Shown: positions 12,179 to 21,320 of the stretch, piece by piece | How the letters are laid out: each line of letters begins with the position of its first letter | Numbering within the stretch: position 1 is the stretch's first letter | Virus record (IMG/VR): IMGVR_UViG_3300018080_003472 | Location: 1 to 30,884 of that record | Length of the DNA: 30,884 bases | Source: a virus | Direction: 5' to 3' (one strand) | Program-made: the position numbers and the translations under genes | The notes under the pieces: model-generated | What the model saw: only the letters and a program-made list of their open reading frames with translations | What the model was told of the DNA's origin: nothing | Database searches by the model: none

Positions 12179-15100
12179 TAGCTGTACCTATTTGCAAATT
12201 CACCATCTAGTTCCTTGCTGGCATCTTCAGCCAAGAATGTGTTTCTCTGGGCCTGTGCTGCCGGAACATTATCAACGTCAGCCGCAACAATAATGTATTT
12301 TGTGTTTCCTGTTGTGTCGAATGCAGTTAGCGTGGTGCCAGGCGCCAGTGTCAGGAGTTCAGCGCCGTCTGTTTCATAGTCTGACAGCACTGTTACATTG
12401 GTCCATGTTGTTGGACTTGTTGGGTCTGATGGCGCGCGTTCAATGATGTTTATCTTATCCAGGGCATAGAACCTGGCACCATCGTCTGGCTCATCAGATG
12501 CATAGTCGCCGTCAAATTCCTTGGAAACAAGAGTTAGCCTTTTGTTAACATTGTCCCAGCCACCATTTGCCGCACTGTGATCAATGGCTGCAGCGGCACC
12601 AATGGCGTGTTTCAGCGATGCCTCGTAAATGCTATACAGAAGGACCATTGCCGTCCCAGTGTAGTCTGAAAGAGACTGTGTTCTGTCCAACACAATGCCT
12701 TTTGCATCCACATCAAAGCCACCAAACCCATATGGATCTGGAAATGTTTCACTTTGAAAACGCACAATGTCGCCTATCTGGACCTTGTTGATCATGGACG
12801 GCTTTAGCGTTGTCCTGACAACGTACCAGGGGAAGCGCATCATTTCCCGCTTTTCAAATAGCAATGTGCGCAACATCTGGGTGAGGTTATCCACGCTCAG
12901 CCTATTGGCAGCTAGCCCTGGGTGATCTATTTCAACGGTCTTTGTTTCAACTAGCGCAGAGATGCTATTCATGTCTGACACTTCAACCTTGCGCGTTTTT
13001 TTGTTGGCATGGTTGTATGTCATTATGGACCAGTGGTTGATAACTGTCCCCGCACTCAATGTTGCATTTGGATATTCTATCAACTCCGCATTGGTGCCAT
13101 TATCAATGGAGTCCAGTGCGCTATCATCTGAATGTTGAAACGCCGGCTTTAGCCTAATTTTACCCCTGTCCCAGGCTAAAAAATGGCCAAATAGCTGGCA
13201 TTCCCTAGAAAGCATGTCTTTCAGGGATATGCTTTCAAAAATGGGATAAGCCCGTTTTGCCAGATCTGGGGCAATGGTTAGCGCATAGGCGTCTGCGCGT
13301 AAAAATGAATCCACATCAACAATGGAAGAGTCAATTCCTGCAGATAATTCAACTGGCATCCTGTCATAGGTTGCATCATTATAGCCACTTTGGCTTCCAG
13401 TGCTTAGCATTGGATATAGAAGCATTTCAAATGGGCCACGCTCTGTTTCAAGTGTGATCTGCGAGCTCCTAGTATTTACTCCATAGATCAACTTTGCCCT
13501 TGGCGCCTCTTCTGTTTCTCGCCTGTGGACCACATATGAGTCAAAACCATATTTATATTCAAATGAAAAGGTATTGTTTGATGCCAGGTCTATCTCTGCC
13601 ATCCACTCATATCTTGAATGCTCTGATATGTCATCAAATGCAACAATATAGTTTCCCTTGATCTCACTTCCGCCAGACTGCAAGATCGCATCTTCAACCA
13701 TTAAATAGCTGTAATCTGTGGCATCATCTGAATCGCCTTGATCTCGCCACCAATTTTCAAGGGCATCCCTTGAAAGGGTCATCTTCCCGCCGTTACAAGC
13801 CGGTGAAAGCGGGTGATAGGCGTGGGCTGGCTGGTCATCTGCTGTTTTTTCCGTTGGCGAGTCTGACTCAATGTCCAGTGTGCACTCAAACGGTTCCCAT
13901 GGCTTGAAACCGAGCGCAATAAGCGCATGACACGGAAACTGGCCATCCCATGGCCTAATTTTCCATGTAGCCTTTTTTACAACGCTGGCAAGGCCCTGAT
14001 CTGTCCAGTCAGAAGTGAATACAAACTTGTTAGATCCGCCACCGCCGAACCACGGCACTCCGTTGATGGCCGTTGGGGTTGGCGCGGAAGAGTCAACCTT
14101 CGTCCAGTACGTAAAATCCAGCTCAGTCACGCCAAGTGTAACGTTGAACGTGTCAGCTATTTTTTTATTGATCTCGTCTGCGAGTGCGCTGCAATTTGTG
14201 TATTCTCCCTCATCTACGGTGATGTACGTATAGGCAATTTCTGTGTCATACAGATCCCCACTGCCATCAACATCCCACGTTGGCCAACATTCAAGCCTGA
14301 ATGTTCTACCTCTGGCGCCTTGCAGGTTTATAAACCCATATAAAACCTGAAAGCCTTCTTGTCTAACGCCAGCGAATGCTGACTCTGGAAGGTTTTTTAC
14401 AACCTTTTTTTCTAGGTCTTTTAGGCAGCTTTCCCCTGAAATAACCCAATTTTGCTCCGCTGGGGCGAATGAAATTTCATTGTTTATTCTACCCGTCCAG
14501 ATCAACAATGAGTCATCATGGCCAAGATATCTGCCAAGATATGGGTCCCATGCTGTAACATATAACGCCATGCGACGGCCCAACATGGACATGGGAACGC
14601 TGGACGCCACTATCCCATCAACGCCGGGTTGTTCATCTGACTTTGTAAGCCTGAAAGTCTGCGCAAACCCATCACCAATGCATGGATATATGCCGCGCTG
14701 CACACCTGTGAATTTGTATTTTGCCGTGGGACTTCCGCCAACAGATGCAACGCCACCATAGCTGAACGCCTCAGATCCAAGATAGGCTATTCCGCTCACA
14801 TCCCAAGATGATAGATCTCTATCAACAAATATTTCAATTGCATCGCTGGCTAAAATGGCATCATCAAAGTCAGTGTCTGGATCTTCTATGGCAACAAGGG
14901 CATATTTGCTATTGCTTCTGGCCCATCTGCCAGGCGCAAACAGCTTGGAAAAATACCAGGCCGTTTCGTCATCCGGGTCTTTGACGTTTTTCAACTTTAC
15001 AGTAACGGCACTTGGATCAACAGTCATTGAATCCAGCGCCAGCCCATTGCTCCATTCTACTTCTGGCGGGTCCAGGCATTCAATTCCAGATCTATCATAA

Positions 15101-15225
15101 CCATATGTTGGAATTGCCTTGTCAGAATATTGCCAGAAAATGGGTTCAACGCCATCTATCATGAGATAAACGCGCCTATGTATTCCAGCATCCTGGGAAA
15201 GCAGTTCTTCGATGCGCGTAGTCAT
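12178..15225 (-). CDS. Large tail-tip / baseplate hub protein (1015 aa)
   Basis: The largest gene in the window. The ATG at 15225 overlaps the preceding stop as TAATG. The early part has features of tail hub proteins (EVEWSNGLALDSMTVDPSAVTVKLKNV; LLIWTGRINNEISFAPAEQNWVISGESCLKDLEKKV), the latter resembling the segment where hub proteins describe a local coordinate/filament domain. The centre has FECTLDIES and HPLSPACNGGKMTLSRD. The later part has PDLAKRAYPIFESISLKDMLSRECQLFGHFLAWDRGKIRLKP and an intact C-terminal beta region. Encoded after the tape measure and the 475/213-residue genes, it probably forms the central tip that nucleates the tube and carries the fibres. No enzymatic motif is seen. 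Confidence 0.65.
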   Translation of the reverse strand: MTTRIEELLSQDAGIHRRVYLMIDGVEPIFWQYSDKAIPTYGYDRSGIECLDPPEVEWSNGLALDSMTVDPSAVTVKLKNVKDPDDETAWYFSKLFAPGRWARSNSKYALVAIEDPDTDFDDAILASDAIEIFVDRDLSSWDVSGIAYLGSEAFSYGGVASVGGSPTAKYKFTGVQRGIYPCIGDGFAQTFRLTKSDEQPGVDGIVASSVPMSMLGRRMALYVTAWDPYLGRYLGHDDSLLIWTGRINNEISFAPAEQNWVISGESCLKDLEKKVVKNLPESAFAGVRQEGFQVLYGFINLQGARGRTFRLECWPTWDVDGSGDLYDTEIAYTYITVDEGEYTNCSALADEINKKIADTFNVTLGVTELDFTYWTKVDSSAPTPTAINGVPWFGGGGSNKFVFTSDWTDQGLASVVKKATWKIRPWDGQFPCHALIALGFKPWEPFECTLDIESDSPTEKTADDQPAHAYHPLSPACNGGKMTLSRDALENWWRDQGDSDDATDYSYLMVEDAILQSGGSEIKGNYIVAFDDISEHSRYEWMAEIDLASNNTFSFEYKYGFDSYVVHRRETEEAPRAKLIYGVNTRSSQITLETERGPFEMLLYPMLSTGSQSGYNDATYDRMPVELSAGIDSSIVDVDSFLRADAYALTIAPDLAKRAYPIFESISLKDMLSRECQLFGHFLAWDRGKIRLKPAFQHSDDSALDSIDNGTNAELIEYPNATLSAGTVINHWSIMTYNHANKKTRKVEVSDMNSISALVETKTVEIDHPGLAANRLSVDNLTQMLRTLLFEKREMMRFPWYVVRTTLKPSMINKVQIGDIVRFQSETFPDPYGFGGFDVDAKGIVLDRTQSLSDYTGTAMVLLYSIYEASLKHAIGAAAAIDHSAANGGWDNVNKRLTLVSKEFDGDYASDEPDDGARFYALDKINIIERAPSDPTSPTTWTNVTVLSDYETDGAELLTLAPGTTLTAFDTTGNTKYIIVAADVDNVPAAQAQRNTFLAEDASKELDGEFANRYS

Positions 15226-15866
15226 TAACTCACATAAAACATTTTTATGTTTCGATAGAGGTTAACAATGGTTGTTGCCGTGCCAGTCGTTGTGATGCCT
15301 ATTGCGCCAGTGCCAGTAGATGTAATGGGAGAGCTGTCATAAATAATTTGTTCTTCGCCGCATTTGCATCTGATGAATGTTTGACCATTGCATTCAACGG
15401 ATAGCTGCTGGACGCCCTGGTTAACATTGTCCAGAGATGGCTCGCCCATTGTAACGCCTTGGGTTGAAAGAGATGGCCCAGCTGTGGCCTTTTGACATCG
15501 CAGACCACCGCCACCGCGATCTTCTAGGCGAAACAGGTAGTGGAGTGCATTGCTTGAATACCTGCAAGCAACTATCATCCCAATGTCACTGTTTCCAGTG
15601 CTTAGGTTGAGGCAGTCTGCCATAATGCCATAGTTTGCATTTGATGGCGTTGTGTCTATAGGCAAATAAACACCGTTGAGAATACCATTCCCTGTCCCAT
15701 TGGTGGTTATTTCCATTTTGATCCAAGAAATGCCACCCTCGGTGACAACACTTTCACTATTAGATGTTACGCTGCTGCCAATGTCCGGGCTTTCAAACTG
15801 GTCCAGGTTTTCCCCATTCCATTCCCAAAATGGGGTTACATACTGAAAAGAAGTGAACGCTGTCAT
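15225..15866 (-). CDS. Tail protein with concanavalin/LamG-like domain (213 aa), paralogue of the upstream C-terminal half
   Basis: The ATG at 15866 overlaps the upstream stop (TAATG). Nearly the whole protein aligns with residues ~270-475 of the adjacent upstream gene: WEWNGENLDQFESPDIGSS, VVTEGGISWIKMEI, NYGIMADCL, the G..ACRY..N.LHYLFRL run, KATAGPSLSTQGVTMGEPSLD, CGEEQIIYDSSPIT and NLYRNIKMFYV. The pattern of alternating strands with a late D/G-x-G and a final NLYRNI strand is that of concanavalin-A-like (LamG/DUF1080-type) jelly rolls, which bind sugars. It appears to be a stand-alone duplicate domain, perhaps a carbohydrate-binding decoration of the tail tip. Confidence 0.65.
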   Translation of the reverse strand: MTAFTSFQYVTPFWEWNGENLDQFESPDIGSSVTSNSESVVTEGGISWIKMEITTNGTGNGILNGVYLPIDTTPSNANYGIMADCLNLSTGNSDIGMIVACRYSSNALHYLFRLEDRGGGGLRCQKATAGPSLSTQGVTMGEPSLDNVNQGVQQLSVECNGQTFIRCKCGEEQIIYDSSPITSTGTGAIGITTTGTATTIVNLYRNIKMFYVS

Positions 15867-17293
15867 TATGTAACCACAAAGCAGCGAATGTTTCTAAATA
15901 GGTTGATGGCGTTTCCTGACACATCTATTGTGCTGGTAAGAATGGCAGGCGCGCCAGCCTCGGTAATTGGAGAACTAGTATCATAGTATATTTGTTGTTC
16001 GCCGGCTATTGCCGTTACAACAGATTCACCAATGGTTTCCAGCTCTATATGGGTGCCCAGGTTGTTTGCGTCGATGTCTGGGTCGCCCATTTCAACGCCA
16101 ACCACTGGCGCTGTTGGTCCGGCAACCGCTTTCCTTATTTTCAAAAGGCTAGATCCACGCAAATTTGGACCAAAGGAATAATATGTTTCATCGCCGTCAA
16201 AGCGGGTTGCGACGCAGGCGCCTATTCTGCCACTTGTTGCGGCTTGCTTGCTTAACACGTCAGCCATGATGCCATAATTGGCAGATGGCGGGTTTGCCAA
16301 AATTGGTAGAATGCTTCCAGAGCTGGTCATGTTTCCAGATGTGGCTGTCACGTCCAACTCAATCCATTTTATGCCACCGTATGTAACAACCTGGGCGCTG
16401 CTAGATGTGACGTTGCTGCCATCAACAAGATCGCCAAACTGGCTTAGATCTTCGCCGTTCCATTCCCACCAAACTATCCTTTGGCCTATGTCCTCTGACA
16501 GTGCGGCAACCTCACCCGGAGTGTGTTCAACAAACGGCAAAACAACATCCCAGAGGCCCTGGTAAAAACGGACAGATCTGTCTATGTATTCCTCAAATGT
16601 GGCCAGATCTTCACCCTCTGAATACAGAATACCTGTCCGTATGTCAGATGATGCGCTTAGTGTTTTGTCTGGGTAAATTCTAATGGGCTGCGTTTCGTGA
16701 CATACATCTTGCCAGAAATGTTCAAGCACGTTATAGGGTGCTCCGCTTGACTCCCTTATCACATCTTCTTTCGGGAGCAACTGATATTCAATTTCCGCCT
16801 GCCTGTACGTGTTTCCTGCCAGGGCCCAGCTTTGGCCATCTTTGCTGCGCCCAGTGTAGCTAGAGCTGCCAGTGACCCAAAATTGTTGCAAGTCTACAGG
16901 AAAGTCACTTGGCGGCAATGTTGGCTGCCAGGTATATCTGGCGCCATAATTTGCGGTTTGGGTGGCAGAAAGAGATCTGTTTCCAGAAAAGCCAAGAATG
17001 TCCCTTATCTCGGTGTTGATCCATGTCAAAGATATTTGCACTGTGGGGTTATTGATAACAACCTTTCCGGTGGATGCGTCAAACGTGCATGTTGCTGACG
17101 TAAAACCAGTTTCAGCCTGCAGCAATGATGTTATTTTTTCGCAGAGTTGCTCTGTTGACTCTGAGGTATAGCCCGTGATGTAGTAATAGCCGGCTGGAAT
17201 GGTAATGGTAGCTGTGTTTGGCACATTGTTTTCAACATATATTTGCTGTTCTGCTATGTAGAAACGACCAAGGTATTGTTGATATGTTGTCAT
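15866..17293 (-). CDS. Distal tail protein with C-terminal concanavalin/LamG-like domain (475 aa)
   Basis: The ATG at 17293 overlaps the tape-measure stop (TAATG). Residues 1-~265 are a family-specific part (YIAEQQIYVENNVPNTATITIPAGYYYITG start; ILGFSGNRSLSATQ; YNVLEHFWQDVCHETQPIRIYPD; a FEEYIDRSVRFYQGLWDVVLPF helix). Its position immediately after the tape measure is where Dit-like distal tail proteins lie. Residues ~270-475 (WWEWNGEDLSQFGDLVDGS to NLFRNIRCFVV) are a jelly-roll-like domain duplicated in the next gene. Probably a tube-to-tip adaptor with a built-in glycan-binding module; the Dit assignment is inference. Confidence 0.6.
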   Translation of the reverse strand: MTTYQQYLGRFYIAEQQIYVENNVPNTATITIPAGYYYITGYTSESTEQLCEKITSLLQAETGFTSATCTFDASTGKVVINNPTVQISLTWINTEIRDILGFSGNRSLSATQTANYGARYTWQPTLPPSDFPVDLQQFWVTGSSSYTGRSKDGQSWALAGNTYRQAEIEYQLLPKEDVIRESSGAPYNVLEHFWQDVCHETQPIRIYPDKTLSASSDIRTGILYSEGEDLATFEEYIDRSVRFYQGLWDVVLPFVEHTPGEVAALSEDIGQRIVWWEWNGEDLSQFGDLVDGSNVTSSSAQVVTYGGIKWIELDVTATSGNMTSSGSILPILANPPSANYGIMADVLSKQAATSGRIGACVATRFDGDETYYSFGPNLRGSSLLKIRKAVAGPTAPVVGVEMGDPDIDANNLGTHIELETIGESVVTAIAGEQQIYYDTSSPITEAGAPAILTSTIDVSGNAINLFRNIRCFVVT

Positions 17294-19182
17294 TAGCTAG
17301 CCAGCTGGGCTTGAATTTGTTTTTGTGCGTGAAGGACCGCGCTCGGATCTGTTTGGTTTCCAAGGAATACCTTTATTACAATGGGCTTTTCATCCTTTTT
17401 CTTTTTTGTGCCAAAGTCTGGCTTTTTTTCTTCTTGTGGCCTGGCCGCACTTGTCCTGGCCGTACCTCCGCCCTTTTTTGCACCGCCAGCCTTGCCAAGG
17501 GCCATACCTGCGGCGCCGGCAACAGCGCCGGCTGCAGCAAACAGGCCCGCTGCAATGAAGTGGCTTCCCGCCTCGCCTGGGTTGGTAAACAACATAGCAA
17601 AACCGGCTGCCAGCTCAAAAATGGCTCTAACAAGGGCCTGTTGGGCTATTGACTTAAGCACAGATGCCGTCAGCTTGGCCATTGCCTGGCCAATGCTCAT
17701 TTCACCCTCTACTGCGGCTTCAATGGCGCCCCACATGCCCTGCGCAAACATATCCATGGCGCCAACACCCATATCCATGACAGTGTTGGCTGCGTTTTGC
17801 ATTCCCATGTCTTGGGCTTTTATTGCATTTAAAAATTGGCCAGAAACAGACTGCGCCACACGTTCTTGCTTGGTCGCATCTTTCATGGCCTGAATTTTAT
17901 CCTGCCATGCGTCCTGTTCTGCAGCCATCAATTCAAGGGCGCGTTCGCGCGTTGCGTTTCTTTGCAATTCCAGCTGAAGGTTTTCCATGCCCTCAAGCCA
18001 CATTTCACGCTGGAATTCTTTGTATTCTAGGGCTGACTCATCTAACAGTCTGCTGCTGTCTTTTATAATGTCCTCAAGATCTGGCACGCTTTCTTTTTTG
18101 GCGCCCTTTTTCTTGCCGCCAAGGCGCCCGGTTTCTTTCTTTTTGAAGGGCTTTCCACCGCCTGTTTTTCCTGGTCCCATGCGACCACCAAGAAAGGCTA
18201 GCCCTTCTTGCTCTGCCTTTCTTTGCTGCGCCATCTTCTTGTTGTGCGCATCAAGCTGGGCGTTCAGCTCCTTAATTCTTTCGTTTAGCTTGCCGCTGTT
18301 TCTTGACGCAAGGGCCATACCAACGGAATAGTTTCCCATTGCCGTACCAGCGTTAAACACTGCATTTTTTTGCCGCTCTAGCCCTTCGATCTGGGCCTTA
18401 ATTGACTCTGCAACCTCGTCTATGGTTTCCTTTTCTCTTTTTCTTTCACCGTCAAGAAATTCAATGGCACTGGCCAGCTCATTGACTCGCGATGTAACAG
18501 CCTTGGTTGCATCCTTGAATGCATCAGAGTCAAGAATTGCCGCGCCAAGCCGGCCCATTGCGCTTTCCATGCTGGCGTCCATCTTGCTCATTTCTTCATT
18601 GAAGTTTTCCACTTCAATTTTGGCACTACCGAAACGCTCTTCTAGCAGCCTGACAAAGTGGGCCGTTTTTTCTGACTTGGTACCAACTAACTCAACATTA
18701 ATGCCGAGCTCCCGAAGTGCCCTGTCAGATGCAGATCTGGCGCCACGGACAAGTTTTTGCAGACTGTCAGAAACCTCTGTTTTGTTGATCCTGGAATAGA
18801 TAATTGCGGCTTTTGATAAAGCCTGGAATTGCTTTTCTGAAACGTTGAATTCGTTGTTGACCAGCTGGGTTCTGGCCTTCATCAATTCAAGTGGTGAGAT
18901 AATTCCGTTTACTGCGCGCCTGGCCCCATCTATTGCGCTGGCGTTGCTGCCCATCCAGTCTTGCCAGTCGCGCCCAACTCTGATGGCATCCTTCATCCCG
19001 CCAACTATCTTGTTTACCGCACCAAGGAAAAGGCCAGATGTAACAATGCTTTTGGCCATAGCCGATCCAAGACCAGTGACACTGGACTTCATTTTGGTCA
19101 TAGACTTGTTGGCTTTGTCTATTGACTCCCTGCCTTTTATGACAGTGTTGATCTCAATAACGCCTTTTCTCTTAGTCGCCAC
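17293..19182 (-). CDS. Tape measure protein
   Basis: A 629-residue product from GTG 19182, overlapping the upstream stop by 11 bases. N-terminal helices (KGVIEINTVIKGRESIDKANKSMTKMKSSVTGLGSAMAKS) match the start of phage tape measures. A long helical, coiled-coil-rich middle follows (FLDGERKREKETIDEVAESIKAQIEGLERQKNA; LALELMAAEQDAW-type runs). A hydrophobic segment lies at about residues 510-580 (ALVRAIFELAAGFAMLF, FIAAGLFAAAGAVAGAAGMALG) and a Lys-rich region precedes the C-terminus. Such proteins set tail length and aid DNA entry. At ~0.15 nm per residue a tail near 95 nm would be expected (inference). It sits correctly after the chaperone pair. Confidence 0.88.
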   Translation of the reverse strand: MATKRKGVIEINTVIKGRESIDKANKSMTKMKSSVTGLGSAMAKSIVTSGLFLGAVNKIVGGMKDAIRVGRDWQDWMGSNASAIDGARRAVNGIISPLELMKARTQLVNNEFNVSEKQFQALSKAAIIYSRINKTEVSDSLQKLVRGARSASDRALRELGINVELVGTKSEKTAHFVRLLEERFGSAKIEVENFNEEMSKMDASMESAMGRLGAAILDSDAFKDATKAVTSRVNELASAIEFLDGERKREKETIDEVAESIKAQIEGLERQKNAVFNAGTAMGNYSVGMALASRNSGKLNERIKELNAQLDAHNKKMAQQRKAEQEGLAFLGGRMGPGKTGGGKPFKKKETGRLGGKKKGAKKESVPDLEDIIKDSSRLLDESALEYKEFQREMWLEGMENLQLELQRNATRERALELMAAEQDAWQDKIQAMKDATKQERVAQSVSGQFLNAIKAQDMGMQNAANTVMDMGVGAMDMFAQGMWGAIEAAVEGEMSIGQAMAKLTASVLKSIAQQALVRAIFELAAGFAMLFTNPGEAGSHFIAAGLFAAAGAVAGAAGMALGKAGGAKKGGGTARTSAARPQEEKKPDFGTKKKKDEKPIVIKVFLGNQTDPSAVLHAQKQIQAQLAS

Positions 19183-19609
19183 TACTTATTTGCTCCTGCA
19201 TTGCCGCATTCCAGCGGTTTGTTTCGTTTTCTGCGGCTTGAAAGTAGTCAACAAGGTCTGCGTCCATGTCCCACAGCTGGCCCAGGTTTCCGCGCGCATA
19301 TTCTTCTATATTAAAAAGAATCCACTGCACAAACTCATCTTCTTTGTATAGCCACTGTGGGCATGTTTTTGTTTCTATTAGCGGGTTTCCGTCTGTGTAT
19401 CCAACGGTGGCATTGCCGCGATATTCGTCAACATAGCCACAGCCAAACATTTTTTTTGTATGGTCTGGGCAGCCATCACATTCATTTGGGAATGGTATGG
19501 TGTTTATTTTGCTTGGCTTTTTTGTTTGCTTTGTGACTTTGATCCGGTAGCGCCAGATCGCACCCCGGATCTTTTGAATAAAGGGAAGCCACCCTCCGAC
19601 AAAATCCAA
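19172..19609 (-). CDS. Tail assembly chaperone, second (frameshift) ORF
   Basis: A 145-codon frame overlapping the 3' end of the 173-residue gene by 106 bases and placed -1 relative to it. Its only in-frame initiator near the 5' end is a TTG (19609) with no ribosome site, so it is probably expressed as an extension of the upstream protein by ribosomal frameshifting, as in lambda G/GT. The product has a Cys-rich patch (NECDGCPDHTKKMFGCG), an ETKTCPQWLYKEDEFVQWILFNIEEYARG helix and an acidic tail. The gene ends just inside the tape-measure start, the normal genomic slot. If it is translated alone, the start remains unknown. Confidence 0.65.
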   Translation of the reverse strand: MDFVGGWLPFIQKIRGAIWRYRIKVTKQTKKPSKINTIPFPNECDGCPDHTKKMFGCGYVDEYRGNATVGYTDGNPLIETKTCPQWLYKEDEFVQWILFNIEEYARGNLGQLWDMDADLVDYFQAAENETNRWNAAMQEQISSGD

Positions 19610-20025
19610 GCCGCAGATGCCAACTGGTCAATTAGAACCATGGGAAAGTCTGCGTTTCTTAACCATGCTTTTGTTACCAAAAAGCCGTCCTGTGTGCGCT
19701 CTAATTCTACCTCATTTATCCAGTCAACTATTTCATCGTTTTCATCTTCGATGGGCATGTTTTCAACGTGTTTGAGGCTGCAGCGTACAATGTATTCAGC
19801 CCTTTCCACGCTAGCATCATCCATGCCCTTGGCGTTTTGCCTTTGCCGATAGCTTAGACGGCCAAGCTCGAAAATGGTTGGCTTTTCGTTTTCAACAAAT
19901 GATAAAAACGACATATCACAGCCGTTTTCAAAATATTTGATCCAGTCTGACTTTTCCAGATCTATCGCGCTGTCTGTTTCAGAAACGAAACGGATCTTTG
20001 GCGTGCGCCTTTGCTTTAGTGCCAT
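19504..20025 (-). CDS. Tail assembly chaperone (G-like)
   Basis: A 173-residue product. The ATG at 20025 follows AAAAAGGA. It is acidic and helical in the centre (EKSDWIKYFENGCDMSFLSFVENEKPTIFELGRLSYRQRQNAKGMDDASVERAEYIVRCSLKH), ends in a Ser/Lys/Gln-rich tail (SKSQSKQKSQAK) and lies between tail tube and tape measure. That position and the -1 overlapping downstream frame are diagnostic of the chaperones that bind tape-measure protein during tail assembly. Slippage is most likely at or before the run of six A residues (minus strand, 19523-19518) near the stop; the run is not in the canonical phase. Confidence 0.75.
   Translation of the reverse strand: MALKQRRTPKIRFVSETDSAIDLEKSDWIKYFENGCDMSFLSFVENEKPTIFELGRLSYRQRQNAKGMDDASVERAEYIVRCSLKHVENMPIEDENDEIVDWINEVELERTQDGFLVTKAWLRNADFPMVLIDQLASAAWILSEGGFPLFKRSGVRSGATGSKSQSKQKSQAK
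19517..19523 (-). other. Candidate -1 frameshift site (AAAAAAG)
   Basis: Within the chaperone overlap the minus strand reads aaa-caa-aaa-agc in the upstream frame, i.e. six A then G. The P-site AAA tRNA could slip back one base onto AAA, entering the downstream frame (aca-aaa-aag). The canonical X-XXY-YYZ heptamer would need the other phase, so slippage here would be single-tRNA or from another site in the overlap. No clear downstream stem-loop was worked out. Confidence 0.35.
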
Positions 20026-20056
20026 TTTGCTTTTTCCTTTTTCCTTTTTGTTTTGT

Positions 20057-21319
20057 TTAGAACCAGTGAACCTTGAAGCTGGAACCGCGCAATTCCGTGG
20101 TCACGTCATTTGTGCCCCAGTCTGCGTGACCTGTCACATTGATCCCGGCCAATGAGCCAATGTCCACGCGGGTTGGCGCTGCATCCAAATAGAAGTTCTG
20201 CATTTCAATGGCGCAACATCGCTCTGCGGTGTGTCCAAACTGGGCAACAAGCCATTTTGCAGTTCCGTTTAGAAAGTCATCATGTAGGCCTGGCATCACG
20301 TCGGAGTCACTATCATCGAGTGTTACGTTAAAGCTCGCGCCTGGCCTTCCTGGAACGCGTTGCCATGTTGCAATTCCATTGGCGCCACATGGGCTTGGAA
20401 CCGGCTCATAGGTAACGTTTGGCTCAATTCCAAGATCTGAAATGTGAAACGTTTTCATTGTGGAGCCAGATGCATCATTAAATTGAAAACACCCAACACC
20501 CTTGTTGACGGGCGGGCGGTTCCCGAGCGCTGCGCTTGTTGGCTCTAGTTGATCAACACTTCCCTGGCTGGATTCTTCGCGGTAATCTCTGGCCATAAAA
20601 ATCCATTCGCATTGTGGTAACTCGCCTGGCGCCAGGCCCGAAAGTGTAAATGTTCCCTGGCAGCCAATTACATTCAGCTGATCTGATGCCTCATTGTAAC
20701 CAATGGCCGCAAAGTCCAAGAATTTTTGTGTTGACTGATCTGTGAGGTATGCTGTGTGACTGATGACAATGGCGTCGCCGTCTGATGGCGCGCCAGGCAG
20801 GCCAAACTTGAGATCAATGTAATCAGATCCTGTATCTTCAATGACGCCAACCCGGCCATCGCCTCTGCCGTCACCGCGAACGCCAACAAGCACGGCCATT
20901 CCCGGCTCGCAGTATGCTTCAACGCCACTTGAGTATAGCCGCGTTGCTGTGTGCACCCCACTGGAATCAAGATCGACGGTTTTGTTTGTTGTTGGGCTTT
21001 CAGTATCCCCAATGACAGCGCCCATGAGCGTACAAATTGGGTTTTCGTCTGTGTCAGATGAGCCAGATCCAAGGTATGTGTTGAATTTGATCTCGCCCTT
21101 CTGGAGTGTTGGGATGTTATTCGGCGCGCCATACATGCGATCTTGAAGTGTTGCATCTTCAGCCGCTTCATATGTCAAACCGCTGGCATCAAAGCCAGTG
21201 ATTCTCAATTTTGTTGCAGTACCAGGCGCCCAAGCGGCCTGGTCCAGATCTGTAAAGGCGGACGTTATTGACGATCCGGCTTTATAGCGCAGTTCTCTAA
21301 TTGCACTTGGTCCTGGCAT
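20057..21319 (-). CDS. Major tail (tube) protein
   Basis: A 420-residue product. The ATG at 21319 follows AGAGGT. The start (MPGPSAIRELRYKAGSS) is followed by beta-rich repeats typical of tube proteins (TKLRITGFDASGLTYEAAEDATL; NIPTLQKGEIKFNTYLG; TCTLMGAVIG-like run; GTFTLSGLAPGELPQCEWIFMARDYR; SFNVTLDDSDSDVMPG). It is longer than minimal 200-residue tube proteins, so an added surface domain is likely. It lies downstream of the terminator-like gene and upstream of the tail chaperones, the canonical place. It would polymerise into hexameric rings around the tape measure. Confidence 0.7.
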   Translation of the reverse strand: MPGPSAIRELRYKAGSSITSAFTDLDQAAWAPGTATKLRITGFDASGLTYEAAEDATLQDRMYGAPNNIPTLQKGEIKFNTYLGSGSSDTDENPICTLMGAVIGDTESPTTNKTVDLDSSGVHTATRLYSSGVEAYCEPGMAVLVGVRGDGRGDGRVGVIEDTGSDYIDLKFGLPGAPSDGDAIVISHTAYLTDQSTQKFLDFAAIGYNEASDQLNVIGCQGTFTLSGLAPGELPQCEWIFMARDYREESSQGSVDQLEPTSAALGNRPPVNKGVGCFQFNDASGSTMKTFHISDLGIEPNVTYEPVPSPCGANGIATWQRVPGRPGASFNVTLDDSDSDVMPGLHDDFLNGTAKWLVAQFGHTAERCCAIEMQNFYLDAAPTRVDIGSLAGINVTGHADWGTNDVTTELRGSSFKVHWF

Positions 21320-21320
21320 T

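Noticed and set aside
17381-17893. Long plus-strand frames opposite the tape-measure gene (also 17987-18331 and 18422-18799)
   Set aside because: Antisense by-products of biased codon use in a long helical protein; no ribosome sites, no coupling, and all other genes here are on the minus strand.
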